A stretch of DNA of 64,000 nucleotides from the NCBI GenBank assembly GCA_035624785.1, contig DASPQV010000025.1, positions 248,001 to 312,000 on the forward strand, read 5' to 3'. Below the pieces are notes generated by a model, which worked only from the letters and a program-made list of their open reading frames with translations, was not told the origin of the DNA and did no database searches. The stretch comes from JAJZNI01 sp035624785. GTDB taxonomy: Bacteria > Chloroflexota > Dormibacteria > Aeolococcales > Aeolococcaceae. Each line of letters starts with the position of its first letter. Position 1 is the first letter of the stretch. A program made the position numbers and the translations under genes. Of the stretch, positions 16,258-24,629 are shown one piece after another.

Positions 16258-17691
16258 CTAGCCGGCCTCCGATCCAGCCTGCAGCCACGGCGGCGTGCTT
16301 CCCTCCAGCTGGCGCAGCGCATCGAAGGCGGCGTATCCGTAAGCGTCGCTCCAGGTCGGCACGTTGAAGGTGGCGTGGAGCAGGTAGTCGACGCGCCCGC
16401 CGTGCTCGACCAGGGCCTGGCCGATGTGGACCAGCTCGGCGGCGATGTCGCCCAGGATGTGGACGCCGAGGAGGCGGCCGTCCCGCCCGCACACCAGCTT
16501 GACCATCCCCTCCGTGGAGCCGGCGATGTTGGCCCGGGAGTTGTCGGCGAAGCGGGCCCGGCCGACGATGTGGTCGATGCCCTGGGCCACCGCCTCGGAC
16601 TCGGTCAGACCGTAGCCGGCCACCTCCGGCACGGTGTACACGCCGACCGGAGACCGATAGGACTCCGCCTCGTGCAGCGGGGTGCGCAGCGCGCTCGAAG
16701 CAGCCCGGCGACCCTCCTCGGCGGCGGCCGACGCCAGCGCCGGCGGTCCGGTGACATCACCGGCCGCGTAGATGCCCGGGGCGGTGGTCCGCTGCTTCGC
16801 GTCGACGCGGATGAGACCGTGATCGGTCAGCTCGACGCCGGCCTCCTCCAGGCCGAGGCCCTCGGTGTTGCCAGCCCGGCCGACAGCCACCAGCAGGCGG
16901 TCGGCGCCGATCCGCTCCCCGCCGGACAGGGTCACCACGATATGGGCCCCGTCGCGTTCCACACCGGCGACCCGGGTGCCCAGGCAGAGCCGCATGCCCA
17001 TCGATTGGAACGTCTCGCAGAGCAGCGACGACATCTCCGAGTCCAGCACCGGCAGCAGCGTCGGGGCCGCGTTCACCAGGGTCACCCCGACTCCGAGGGC
17101 GGTCAGGATGGATGCGTACTCGCAGCCGATGGCACCGCCACCGATGACCACCATGCTCTCCATGTCACCCACGCCGGCGAGCAGCTCATCGGAGTCGAAG
17201 ACGGCCAGATCGTCGAATGGGATGCCGGGTGGGTGGACCGGCCGCGACCCGGTGGCCACGACCACGGCCGGGGCCTCCAGCAGGCGCTCCGAGCCGTCGG
17301 TGCTCACCGCGACATGACCCGAGCCGGCCAGATGGGCCCGCCCATGGATGACCTCGACGCCGTGCCGATGCAGGTTCTGCCGAACGTGACCCTCCATCTC
17401 CGCCATCACCCGATCGGTCCGCTCGTGGAGGACGGCCAGGGCCCGGGAGCGGTCGAGCTGCAGGCTCACACCGTAGATGTCGCGCTTGCGAAAGCCGGTG
17501 ACGAAGAGAGCGGTCTCTCGCAGGGTCTTGGTGGGCACGCCGCCGCTGTTGACCACCACGCCGCCAAGCCGGTCGGATCGCTCGACCACCGCCACCCTCC
17601 GACCGAAGTAGGCGGCGTGGGCGGCCGCCTTCTCTCCGGCGGGGCCGGCGCCGATCACGACCAGGTCGAAGCTGTCGCTGGAAGGGGGCAT
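16258..17691 (-). CDS. sthA: Soluble NAD(P) transhydrogenase-like flavoprotein without redox cysteines
   Basis: 477-residue FAD/NAD(P) protein of the pyridine nucleotide-disulfide oxidoreductase family. N-terminal FAD loop VIGAGPAGEKAA, central NAD(P) loop IGGGAIGCEYAS, FAD motif YAAGDVTG and the C-terminal dimerisation domain are all present. Where lipoamide dehydrogenase has the CxxxxC redox pair, this protein reads GGVVVNSGGVPTKTLRE with neither Cys. That excludes disulfide chemistry and fits the soluble (Si-specific) transhydrogenase group, which equilibrates NADH and NADPH. The ATG is preceded by GAGAGGA. It could also be another FAD-dependent NAD(P)H oxidoreductase. Confidence 0.82.
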   Translation of the reverse strand: MPPSSDSFDLVVIGAGPAGEKAAAHAAYFGRRVAVVERSDRLGGVVVNSGGVPTKTLRETALFVTGFRKRDIYGVSLQLDRSRALAVLHERTDRVMAEMEGHVRQNLHRHGVEVIHGRAHLAGSGHVAVSTDGSERLLEAPAVVVATGSRPVHPPGIPFDDLAVFDSDELLAGVGDMESMVVIGGGAIGCEYASILTALGVGVTLVNAAPTLLPVLDSEMSSLLCETFQSMGMRLCLGTRVAGVERDGAHIVVTLSGGERIGADRLLVAVGRAGNTEGLGLEEAGVELTDHGLIRVDAKQRTTAPGIYAAGDVTGPPALASAAAEEGRRAASSALRTPLHEAESYRSPVGVYTVPEVAGYGLTESEAVAQGIDHIVGRARFADNSRANIAGSTEGMVKLVCGRDGRLLGVHILGDIAAELVHIGQALVEHGGRVDYLLHATFNVPTWSDAYGYAAFDALRQLEGSTPPWLQAGSEAG

Positions 17692-18007
17692 CCGAGGTCC
17701 TCTCGCTGCCGGCGCGGGGCCGGCGTCCGGCCGCGCTGGGTCCGCATGAACGCAGCGGGGGAACCGGGTGTGGGCAACCCGAGCATAGAGGAGCGAGGCC
17801 GATCGCGGCGTGCGCCGCTTCCTACACCGCCTCGACCTGAGCCATCAGCTCCCCCGAGATCCGCTCCAGCGCCTGGGATACACCGGAAGCGGCAGCCCAA
17901 GGGCCGCCAACCGGAGGCGGCCCGGATGGCCCACCTATCATGGTCGGGTGGACGCCGCGAGCTGGGCATTCGCCGGCATCACCGCGGGACATCCGTGACG
18001 GTCCACG
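17692..18007. other. Intergenic region, nothing certain
   Basis: 316 bases between divergent genes. A 39-codon minus-strand frame (17941-17822, ending SGELMAQVEAV) looks protein-like at its end but has no ribosome site or -10 box. I see no hairpin with a T tract. Confidence 0.4.
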
Positions 18008-18400
18008 GTGACTGACCGCATCCCTCCACTGGGAGTCGACGAGCCGGCAGCCGCAGCCCTGCGCGCCCTGCTGGAGGAGCGGCGGGGCGCTCTGCAGGAG
18101 CAGGTCCGCGAGCTCGGCGAGAGTGATCCCAACGAGACCAGCAACCTGCAGTTCGGCAAGCGCATCGGCGACGGCACCGCGTACGCCATCGAGCGCATGA
18201 CCGGAGCATTCCAGGCCCGGACTCTGTACGAGACCGTGAGGCAGATCGAGGATGCGCTGCAGCGGCTCGACGAGGGGAGCTACGGCACCTGCGAGCGCTG
18301 CGGCGAGACGATCCCGCCGGAGCGCCTGGCCGCCGTCCCCTGGACGGGTCTCTGCGTGGGCTGCGCTTCGCGTTCGAGCCCGCGCCGCAAGGACCGCTGA
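18008..18400 (+). CDS. DksA/TraR-family zinc-finger protein
   Basis: 130-residue protein of the DksA/TraR family, which binds in the RNA polymerase secondary channel or related sites and tunes transcription, often in the stringent response. An N-terminal coiled-coil region (about 15-95) precedes the four-cysteine zinc finger (CERCG and CVGC). The start is a GTG (MTDRIPP). Length and layout fit the short DksA-like proteins of Gram-positive-type lineages. Target genes cannot be inferred. Confidence 0.88.
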   Translation: MTDRIPPLGVDEPAAAALRALLEERRGALQEQVRELGESDPNETSNLQFGKRIGDGTAYAIERMTGAFQARTLYETVRQIEDALQRLDEGSYGTCERCGETIPPERLAAVPWTGLCVGCASRSSPRRKDR

Positions 18401-18439
18401 GCGAGCCGGCCACCGCGCGCCGAGCCGCACCCGCCGCGG

Positions 18440-19381
18440 TCACGTCCTGGCCGCGGTGGCGAACCCGGCTGCGCCGGACCGCCAGGCCATGGTCGTGGTC
18501 CGGGCGACCTCCACCCAGTGCGCGCCACCGTCCGCGGTGTGGTAGACGACGATCCCGAGCCCCGACACCCCGGCATGGAGGCTGAACCAGCCCTGTTCCG
18601 GGTTGGCGAAGATCAGCCCACCCCAGTCAGCGCTGCTCAGGACGCCGACCAGGATGGTCCCCTGAGGGTTCCACGTCGCGCCGCTGTCTCCGGTCGACCA
18701 GGTCTGGATGACCACGTCGTGAGCCGACACCACCGGTGCGGTGAGCACGCTCGCGGTCACGGAGTCGATGAAGGCGACGGCCAGCACCCGCTCCGCGGTC
18801 GGCGGCGTGGCGACGATCCACCGCCGCGCCCCCTCGGTCGTGTGCAGGATGTCGCCGTCGTCGAGACGCTGGGCCCAACCGTCGGACTGGTTGAACATGC
18901 GGAGGTCGCCGATCGCGACGGTGGTCCCCGTCGATCGCCCGGAGATCGCCCCAGGCAGGGTGACGATCGCGGCACCCTCATCGGCGGGGACGGTCGGAGG
19001 CGGCGAGGGGCTGGGGGCTGCTGACACCCGCGGCAGCGCCGCGACGGTCGGCGCCGGCCGGGCCAGCCTGGGCAGGAAGGTGGCGGCGAGGACCGCCAGG
19101 ATCGCCACCGGGACCGCCAGCCACCCCCAGCGTGGTACCCGGGAGAGGCGGAACTCGGGGCGAGCGGAGCCATGCACGAGGAAGGTCGGCGCCCCGTCCG
19201 GATCCTCGGCCGCGGCCAGCCCCGCAGCCGGCCGGACGGTGGCCTCCGGCTCGCGGTCGGCCCCGGCGAGCGCCCGGCGGAGACGCCTGGCGGGATGGAG
19301 AAGCTCTTCGGTGGGCCTCGGGGCCCCGGCGTCGCCGTTCAGCCGCTGGGGCCACTCGCTGCCACCCTCACCGTCCGTCAC
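18440..19381 (-). CDS. Membrane-anchored hypothetical protein with BNR/propeller-like repeats
   Basis: 313-residue protein. A charged, Pro/Ala-rich N-terminal cytoplasmic part (1-83) is followed by one membrane helix (about 84-105), a Pro/Ser-rich linker and an extracytoplasmic domain. The domain has repeated Asp-box-like motifs (STGDSGATW, TADGGAHW), as in BNR/sialidase or YCF48-like propellers. It is short for a full propeller. The start is a GTG with GAGGTGG upstream. It may bind glycans or proteins at the cell surface; no function is assigned. Confidence 0.7.
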   Translation of the reverse strand: MTDGEGGSEWPQRLNGDAGAPRPTEELLHPARRLRRALAGADREPEATVRPAAGLAAAEDPDGAPTFLVHGSARPEFRLSRVPRWGWLAVPVAILAVLAATFLPRLARPAPTVAALPRVSAAPSPSPPPTVPADEGAAIVTLPGAISGRSTGTTVAIGDLRMFNQSDGWAQRLDDGDILHTTEGARRWIVATPPTAERVLAVAFIDSVTASVLTAPVVSAHDVVIQTWSTGDSGATWNPQGTILVGVLSSADWGGLIFANPEQGWFSLHAGVSGLGIVVYHTADGGAHWVEVARTTTMAWRSGAAGFATAART

Positions 19382-19536
19382 CGGCCACCTCGACGTGCTC
19401 GGCCTGCCGCGGCTCTCGGCCCGCCCGGCGACCGGGCCGCGAACGGCGCGTCAGCCGGGAACCACCACCTTAGCTCCCCGCGCTCGGCGACCACCACCGC
19501 TGAGGCGGCGGCGACGCGGCGTCAGGATGCCCGGGA

Positions 19537-20088
19537 TCACCCATGAGGACCGGGGCCGGCGGCCAGGGCGAGGATGACCGCCACCTCCCCCGCCTGCGGC
19601 GCGCTGACCTGAACCCGCAGTCCCGAGTGGCGGAACACGGCGAGCATGCGCTCGTTGCACTCCAGGGTGTCGGCGTGGAAGCAGCGGATCCCGGCCTCGA
19701 GCGCGGCAGCCGCCAGGCACCGGAGGAAGAGGGAGCCGAGGCCCTCGCCCTGGAAGGCGTCACCGATCAGGAAGCTGACCTCCGCGCAGGCCGGGCCGCT
19801 CTTCCTGTACTCGGCGATCCCCACGATCCTGCCGTCCGTCCACGCAGCCACATGGAGCCGGCTGACACCGTCTCCGCTGGTCAGCTCGGCCAGCTCCTCC
19901 GGGCGGACCCTGTGCTGGGCGAGGTAGCGAAGGCGGATCGTCCCCGGCAGGAGTCCCTCGAAAAAAGCCCGCAGCTGGGCCCGGTCCTCAGCGACCAGAG
20001 GCCGGATGACAACCGGGGTCCGGTCCAGCAGAGGACCATCGAAGCTCCGCCCCGGAGCCGGCGCGGTGGTATCCGCCCGGGCAGCCAT
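19537..20088 (-). CDS. GNAT-family N-acetyltransferase
   Basis: 183-residue single GNAT domain that transfers an acetyl group from acetyl-CoA to an amine. The acetyl-CoA loop QGEGLGSLFLRCL and the preceding beta-strand AEVSFLIGD are visible. It resembles the acetyltransferase part of bacterial protein lysine acetyltransferases (Pat-like) but lacks their regulatory or ligase domains. Substrate unknown. Confidence 0.85.
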   Translation of the reverse strand: MAARADTTAPAPGRSFDGPLLDRTPVVIRPLVAEDRAQLRAFFEGLLPGTIRLRYLAQHRVRPEELAELTSGDGVSRLHVAAWTDGRIVGIAEYRKSGPACAEVSFLIGDAFQGEGLGSLFLRCLAAAALEAGIRCFHADTLECNERMLAVFRHSGLRVQVSAPQAGEVAVILALAAGPGPHG

Positions 20089-20181
20089 CGGCCTTGACCC
20101 GCTCCCACGCTTCGCCCGGCAGTCGCGACTGTCAAGAGGCTGCGGTCACAACGCGGGTGTGGCCCTCGCCAGGGGCGGCCG

Positions 20182-21570
20182 TCAGCCGACCGGCTGGTAC
20201 GTCGCCGAGAAGTGCCGGAGGGCCGAGGGCTCCCCGACGATCCGGTAACCGCCCAGCCGGTCGCGCCGCTCGGCCACGTGCCCGGCGACCTCGATCACGT
20301 AGTCGACGTGGCTCTGGGTGTAGACGCGGCGGGGAAGGGCGAGGCGGAGCAGATCCATGGCGGCCGGCACCTGGTCGCCGGTCACCGGGTCGGTGCGTCC
20401 GAACATCACCGTCCCTACCTCGACGCTGCGAACGCCCCCCTCGCTGTAGAGAGCGCAGGCGAGGGACTGGCCGGGCAGCCTCGAAGGCGGGACGTGGGGC
20501 AGCATGGCCCGCGCGTCCACGAAGATGGCGTGCCCCCCGGGAGGCTCCACGATCGGGATGCCCGCGGATCGGAAGCCCTCGCCCAGGTACTCGACGCTGC
20601 GCAGGCGGTAGCGGAGGTAGTCCTCGTCCAGAACCTCCTCCAGGCCTCGGGCGACCGCCTCGAGGTCCCGCCCCGCCAGGCCCCCGTAGGTGGTGAAGCC
20701 CTCGGTGAGGATGAGCAGCTGGCGGGCCCGCTCGGCCCAGGCGTCGCTGTTCAGAGCCAGGAACCCGCCGATGTTGGCGATGCCATCCTTCTTCGCCGAC
20801 ATGGTGGCGCCGTCAGCCAGGGAGAAGACCTCCCGGGCGATGTCGCGCGCCGACCGCGCCCTCTGTCCAGGTTCCCGGAGCTTGACCAGGTAGGCGTTCT
20901 CGGCGAAGCGCGCCGCGTCGAGGAATAGCGGCACGCCATACCGCTGGCAGACGGAGCGGACCTGGCGGAGGTTCTCCAGAGAGACCGGCTGCCCACCCCC
21001 GGTGTTGTCGGTCACCGTCACCAGGCAGAGGGGAACATCGGCGGACCGGCCCTCGAGGAGCTCGTCGAGCCGTTCCACATCGAGGTTCCCCTTGAAGGGG
21101 TGCCGTCCGGCGATGTCCGCCGCTTCCGGGCAGGGCAGGTCGAGCGCTTCGGCACCGGTGGCCTCGACATTGGCGCGGGTGGTGTCGAAGTGATGGTTCG
21201 CCGGCACCACCTTGCCGGCTCCGGCGACGGCGCCGAAAAGGATCTTCTCGGCGGCCCGGCCCTGGTGCACCGGGATGATGTGCCTGAACCCGGTCAGCGA
21301 GCGCACCGCCTCCTCGAAACGGTAGTAGCTGGGAGAACCGGCGTAGGACTCGTCGCCGCGCATCACCGCCGCCCACTGGTCGGCGCTCATCGCCCCTGTG
21401 CCTGAATCGGTGAGCAGATCGACCAGGACATCGTCCGAATGCAGCCGGAAGAGGTTGTAGCCGGCAGCCTCGAGCTTGGCCTGGCGCTCCTCGCGCGTCG
21501 TCATGCGGATGGGATCGACTGACTTGATCCTGAAGGGTTCGATGATGGTGTGAAAGCTGGGCTCGGGCAT
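20182..21570 (-). CDS. tnaA: Tryptophanase (beta-eliminating lyase)
   Basis: 462-residue PLP enzyme that cleaves L-tryptophan to indole, pyruvate and ammonia. Family motifs: IPVHQGRAAEKILF, VTVTDNTGGGQPVS, the PLP-lysine motif MSAKKDGIANIGG, and the C-terminal block VEVGTVMFGRTDP with YTQSHVDYVIE. The last two match tryptophanase better than tyrosine phenol-lyase, but the split between them is not absolute. A TAAGAT box six bases before the ATG suggests a leaderless mRNA. No tnaC-like leader or tnaB permease is nearby. Confidence 0.88.
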   Translation of the reverse strand: MPEPSFHTIIEPFRIKSVDPIRMTTREERQAKLEAAGYNLFRLHSDDVLVDLLTDSGTGAMSADQWAAVMRGDESYAGSPSYYRFEEAVRSLTGFRHIIPVHQGRAAEKILFGAVAGAGKVVPANHHFDTTRANVEATGAEALDLPCPEAADIAGRHPFKGNLDVERLDELLEGRSADVPLCLVTVTDNTGGGQPVSLENLRQVRSVCQRYGVPLFLDAARFAENAYLVKLREPGQRARSARDIAREVFSLADGATMSAKKDGIANIGGFLALNSDAWAERARQLLILTEGFTTYGGLAGRDLEAVARGLEEVLDEDYLRYRLRSVEYLGEGFRSAGIPIVEPPGGHAIFVDARAMLPHVPPSRLPGQSLACALYSEGGVRSVEVGTVMFGRTDPVTGDQVPAAMDLLRLALPRRVYTQSHVDYVIEVAGHVAERRDRLGGYRIVGEPSALRHFSATYQPVG

Positions 21571-21576
21571 GCGGTG

Positions 21577-21582
21577 ATCTTA
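21577..21582 (-). promoter_or_regulatory. -10 box of a leaderless tnaA transcript
   Basis: TAAGAT on the minus strand, six bases before the tnaA ATG. No ribosome site is present, so transcription probably begins at or next to the start codon. Confidence 0.45.
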
Positions 21583-21619
21583 GTCCGACCACGGACGCCA
21601 GCCCGGGTGGGGGAGCGGT

Positions 21620-21648
21620 TTGCGCGCCGCGTTGGGCGGTGGTATGGT
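21620..21648 (+). promoter_or_regulatory. Candidate promoter for the GMC oxidoreductase gene
   Basis: TTGCGC, a 17-base spacer and TATGGT with an upstream TGG (extended -10). The expected leader is about 97 bases and ends in a strong ribosome site. Confidence 0.4.
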
Positions 21649-21751
21649 CCCTGCGCGCGGGATGGAGAGCCCTGTCCGCATCCCGCCATCCTGCCCGCTG
21701 CATCGGAGCGCGGTCGCCGCCCGCGGTCGCGGTCATGGAGGGAGGCCTACC

Positions 21752-23566
21752 ATGTTCACGATCCGGTACGTCACCGACACCATGGTCCCGGACCTGCAGG
21801 TGGTGGTCCGCACCTCGGCGGATAGCTGGGTCGTCGACCGGGCTGGCGAGTACACCGACGGCGCCTGGGTCTTCGAGCTCGATGAACAGCTCTACCCCGA
21901 GGGTTTCCAGTTCAAGTTCCTGATACCACCGGCACGCTGGATGCTCGGCGACAACCTCAGCCTCCCGGCCCAACTCTCGGGAGCGGCACCCAGCTACGGC
22001 GATGACGTGGTCGCCTTTCCGCCCAGCGCCGCCGTGGTGACCGAGCACGGGGTGGTGCCGCAGCGGCTCTTGATCCGAAACCTGGATCCGACCGTCGTCT
22101 ATGACGTCATCGTGGTGGGTTCGGGAATGGGGGGCGGCCTGCTGGCCAGCGCTCTCGCCGACATGGGTGCTCAGGTCCTGGTCCTCGAGGCGGGCTCCTA
22201 CCTCTTCCCCACCCATGTCGGCAACCTGCCTCGCCGGCTCCTGATCGGCCAGTTCAGCAAGCACATCTGGTCCCTGTGGCAGGACTTTCGGGTGGTCAAC
22301 TACACGAACCTCCCGGGCTCGACCTTTGCCGGCGCCCAGGCCTTCAACCTCGGCGGCAGGTCGATCTTCTGGGGTGGCCTCACGCCGCAGCTCACCTCGT
22401 GGCAGCTGGCCGCCTGGCCGCAGCCGGTGCAGGACTACCTGGTCAACCAGGGGGGCTACGCGGCGGCGATCAAGGCGTTCAACGCCGACGCCCTCCCCGA
22501 CAGCGCCTACCAGACTCAGGCGCGCCAGTTCATGAGCAGCACGGTCGCGGGGTGGAACGCGATCGACGCTCCCATGGGCATCCAGTACGTGGGCGCCACC
22601 AACCTGGCGATGCCGGCAGGCCTGTTCTCGACCGCTGACCTGCTCCTCGAGGACGTGCTCGTCCAGGAGCCTCCTCAACTGCAACCCAGCGGCCGCAACC
22701 CGCTGGTCGTCAACCTCAACCACGCCGTCTGGACCGTCCAGACCGACCCCAACAACCCCGACCACGTCATCGGCGTGCGGGGCTACGACCTGCTCGCTCA
22801 GGAGGTCCGCAACTACCAGGGAAACGCGGTGGTGCTGTCTGCCGGCACCATCGAGTCCGCCAAGATCGCCCTCCAGTCAGGCCTGGCCGACCCGGCGGGA
22901 CTGATCGGCAAGGGGATCACCGACCACCTGATCCGCTACCGCCACTTCACCATCCCACCCGGCAACGCCATGTGCAGCCCGGCCAGCTCCGCCAAGCTGG
23001 TTCTCCAGCACCCGGCGGCGACCGTCGACCAGCACGCCTTCGACATCGTTTTGGAGTTCGGCGCCGAGTTCAACCAGGGACGCTATGTCGACCCGAGCCA
23101 TCTCGCCCAGGACGAGAACCTCCGCAACGGCTACATGCTTTGCGAGATCGTCTTCCAGTACTACTCCCCACTGCTCGACGGCAACTACCTGCAGGCCGCC
23201 GGCGATCCGGCAAACCCGGTGAACCTCTTCGTGCAGCCCGCGACGCCGACCGCCGCCCTGCTCGGCGAGGCCGACGGGATCGCCCAGACCGTCTTCTCCG
23301 CCCTGCAGGCGGAGCCGGTGCTCGGCGAGGATCCCTCGATGGCACTGATGACCGCCGACATGGGCGGGGTCGCTCACGAGGTCGGGACGCTGCGGATGAC
23401 GGCGACCGGGGCCGGCGTTGTCGACTCCGATCTCAAGTTCCTCGCCTACGACAACCTCTACGCATGCGACAACTCGGTCTTCCCGGTGTCTCCGGCGGCC
23501 AATCCGAGCCTGACCCTGGCAGCGCTCGCTCTTCGCCTGGCCAGTCATCTGCACGGGGGCGGCTGA
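21752..23566 (+). CDS. GMC-family oxidoreductase with extra N-terminal domain
   Basis: 604-residue FAD-dependent oxidoreductase. The FAD loop VVGSGMGGGLLASAL lies near residue 120 instead of the N-terminus. The GMC C-terminal signatures AHEVGTLRM and PAANPSLTLAALALR are present. Members oxidise alcohols, sugars or sterols. The first 110 residues form a beta-rich, aromatic-rich domain (with FQFKFLIPPARWMLGDNL) that looks like a small carbohydrate-binding or immunoglobulin-like sandwich; this is a guess from pattern. No signal peptide is seen. The ATG has GGGAGG six bases upstream. Substrate unknown. Confidence 0.85.
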   Translation: MFTIRYVTDTMVPDLQVVVRTSADSWVVDRAGEYTDGAWVFELDEQLYPEGFQFKFLIPPARWMLGDNLSLPAQLSGAAPSYGDDVVAFPPSAAVVTEHGVVPQRLLIRNLDPTVVYDVIVVGSGMGGGLLASALADMGAQVLVLEAGSYLFPTHVGNLPRRLLIGQFSKHIWSLWQDFRVVNYTNLPGSTFAGAQAFNLGGRSIFWGGLTPQLTSWQLAAWPQPVQDYLVNQGGYAAAIKAFNADALPDSAYQTQARQFMSSTVAGWNAIDAPMGIQYVGATNLAMPAGLFSTADLLLEDVLVQEPPQLQPSGRNPLVVNLNHAVWTVQTDPNNPDHVIGVRGYDLLAQEVRNYQGNAVVLSAGTIESAKIALQSGLADPAGLIGKGITDHLIRYRHFTIPPGNAMCSPASSAKLVLQHPAATVDQHAFDIVLEFGAEFNQGRYVDPSHLAQDENLRNGYMLCEIVFQYYSPLLDGNYLQAAGDPANPVNLFVQPATPTAALLGEADGIAQTVFSALQAEPVLGEDPSMALMTADMGGVAHEVGTLRMTATGAGVVDSDLKFLAYDNLYACDNSVFPVSPAANPSLTLAALALRLASHLHGGG

Positions 23567-23653
23567 TCCTGGGCGCGCGTGGCCCGGGCAACAGCCGGCG
23601 ACGGCCCGGCAGCGGCGGCCCGATCGCCAGGCCGGCGTCCCGAGCACCCGGTG

Positions 23654-23659
23654 CACAAT
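23654..23659 (+). promoter_or_regulatory. Possible -10 box of a leaderless coxG transcript
   Basis: CACAAT (4/6 match) six bases before the coxG ATG, with no ribosome site. Weaker than the other leaderless candidates in this window. Confidence 0.28.
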
Positions 23660-23665
23660 CAACCC

Positions 23666-24454
23666 ATGCAGATCGACAACTCCTTCGCTGTCCAGGCTTC
23701 CCCTGCGCAGGTCTACGAGTTCCTGCTGGACGTCAATCGGGTGGTGGGTTGCGTCCCGGGTGCCCAGCTCTCCGAGGTCGTGGACCCCGACACCTTCCGG
23801 GGAAAGGTGAGGATCAAGGTGGGGCCGGTGACGGTCAACTACCAGGGCATCGCCAGGGTGACCAACCGGGATGCCACCAAGCGGTCGGCGACCCTCGAGG
23901 CGGAGGGCCGGGAGACCACCGGCTCGGGTTCGGCTCGGGCCACCACCACCATGTCCGTGGTCGAGGCGGGGGCGGGATCCACGGTGACCTTCTCCACCGA
24001 CTTCACGGTGGTCGGGCGTATCGCCCAGTTCGGCCGGGGAATCATCGAGGACGTGTCGCGCCACCTGGTCAACCAGATGGCGTCCTGCATCCAGGCGAAG
24101 CTGGAACGCGGCGAGGACAACCCGGAGGTGACCGGCACCCCGGCGGCGGCGCCGGCGGACTCTGCGGGATCACCGGTGCCAGCGGGCTCGGCGGCATCAG
24201 CGGGCTCGGCGGCCAGAGCGGCCTCGGCGGCCGTCCCGGCGACGACCCCGATCGCCCCGGGGGAGGCCGGCCTTCCCCGGGTCACCCTCGAGGACGGCGA
24301 GGTCTCCGCCCCGCTGGACGCATTTGCCCTGGTGAGGGCGGTGGGTCGAGAGCGGCTCCGGAAGCTCAGTCGGAGTCCCGCCGGGCTCGCGGCGGTCGCC
24401 GGCGCAGCCGCGGTCGTGGTGGCGGTGGTCGTCTGGCGGATTCGCCGGCGCTGA
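23666..24454 (+). CDS. coxG: CO dehydrogenase accessory protein CoxG (SRPBCC fold, membrane anchored)
   Basis: 262-residue CoxG-family protein. Residues 1-150 form an SRPBCC/polyketide-cyclase-like domain (starts MQIDNSFAVQASPAQVYEFL and includes KVGPVTVNYQGIA). A Ser/Ala-rich linker built on an 18-base repeat follows. A C-terminal membrane helix with a basic end (VVVAVVVWRIRRR) closes the protein. CoxG is known to anchor CO dehydrogenase to the membrane and to help pass electrons to quinone. It sits apart from coxMSL but within the same locus. Confidence 0.9.
   Translation: MQIDNSFAVQASPAQVYEFLLDVNRVVGCVPGAQLSEVVDPDTFRGKVRIKVGPVTVNYQGIARVTNRDATKRSATLEAEGRETTGSGSARATTTMSVVEAGAGSTVTFSTDFTVVGRIAQFGRGIIEDVSRHLVNQMASCIQAKLERGEDNPEVTGTPAAAPADSAGSPVPAGSAASAGSAARAASAAVPATTPIAPGEAGLPRVTLEDGEVSAPLDAFALVRAVGRERLRKLSRSPAGLAAVAGAAAVVVAVVVWRIRRR
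24181..24234 (+). repeat. Three 18-base tandem repeats inside coxG
   Basis: Three near-identical 18-base units (consensus AGCGGGCTCGGCGGC plus three variable bases) encode the Ser/Gly/Ala linker of CoxG. The period is a multiple of three, so copy number could vary without breaking the frame. Confidence 0.7.
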
Positions 24455-24560
24455 CCCGCCGAGCTCGCCGGGGCTGGATCAGACCGGCAGCGAAGTTCAA
24501 TCGACACCTGATCACGCTCGAGGCGAGTTATTGACACAGATTCCCTAACTGGTCGGCGCA

Positions 24561-24575
24561 GAGTGCGACGCACTC
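24561..24575. terminator. Short hairpin between convergent coxG and coxE
   Basis: Perfect six-base arms (GAGTGC and GCACTC) with a three-base loop between convergent genes. There is no T tract, so a terminator role is tentative. The rest of 24455-24629 shows nothing else. Confidence 0.3.
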
Positions 24576-24629
24576 CACCCGCGGGCGCTGCCAAAGGGAC
24601 GCTTGAAACCCCGGTCGCCGTCCCTGAGC

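Noticed and set aside
17822..17941. 39-codon minus-strand frame ending SGELMAQVEAV
   Set aside because: The end looks protein-like, but there is no ribosome site, no -10 box and nothing to compare it with; left as unproven.
24532..24575. TTGACA at 24532 as a promoter
   Set aside because: No -10 box at a usual distance, and the region lies between convergent genes.
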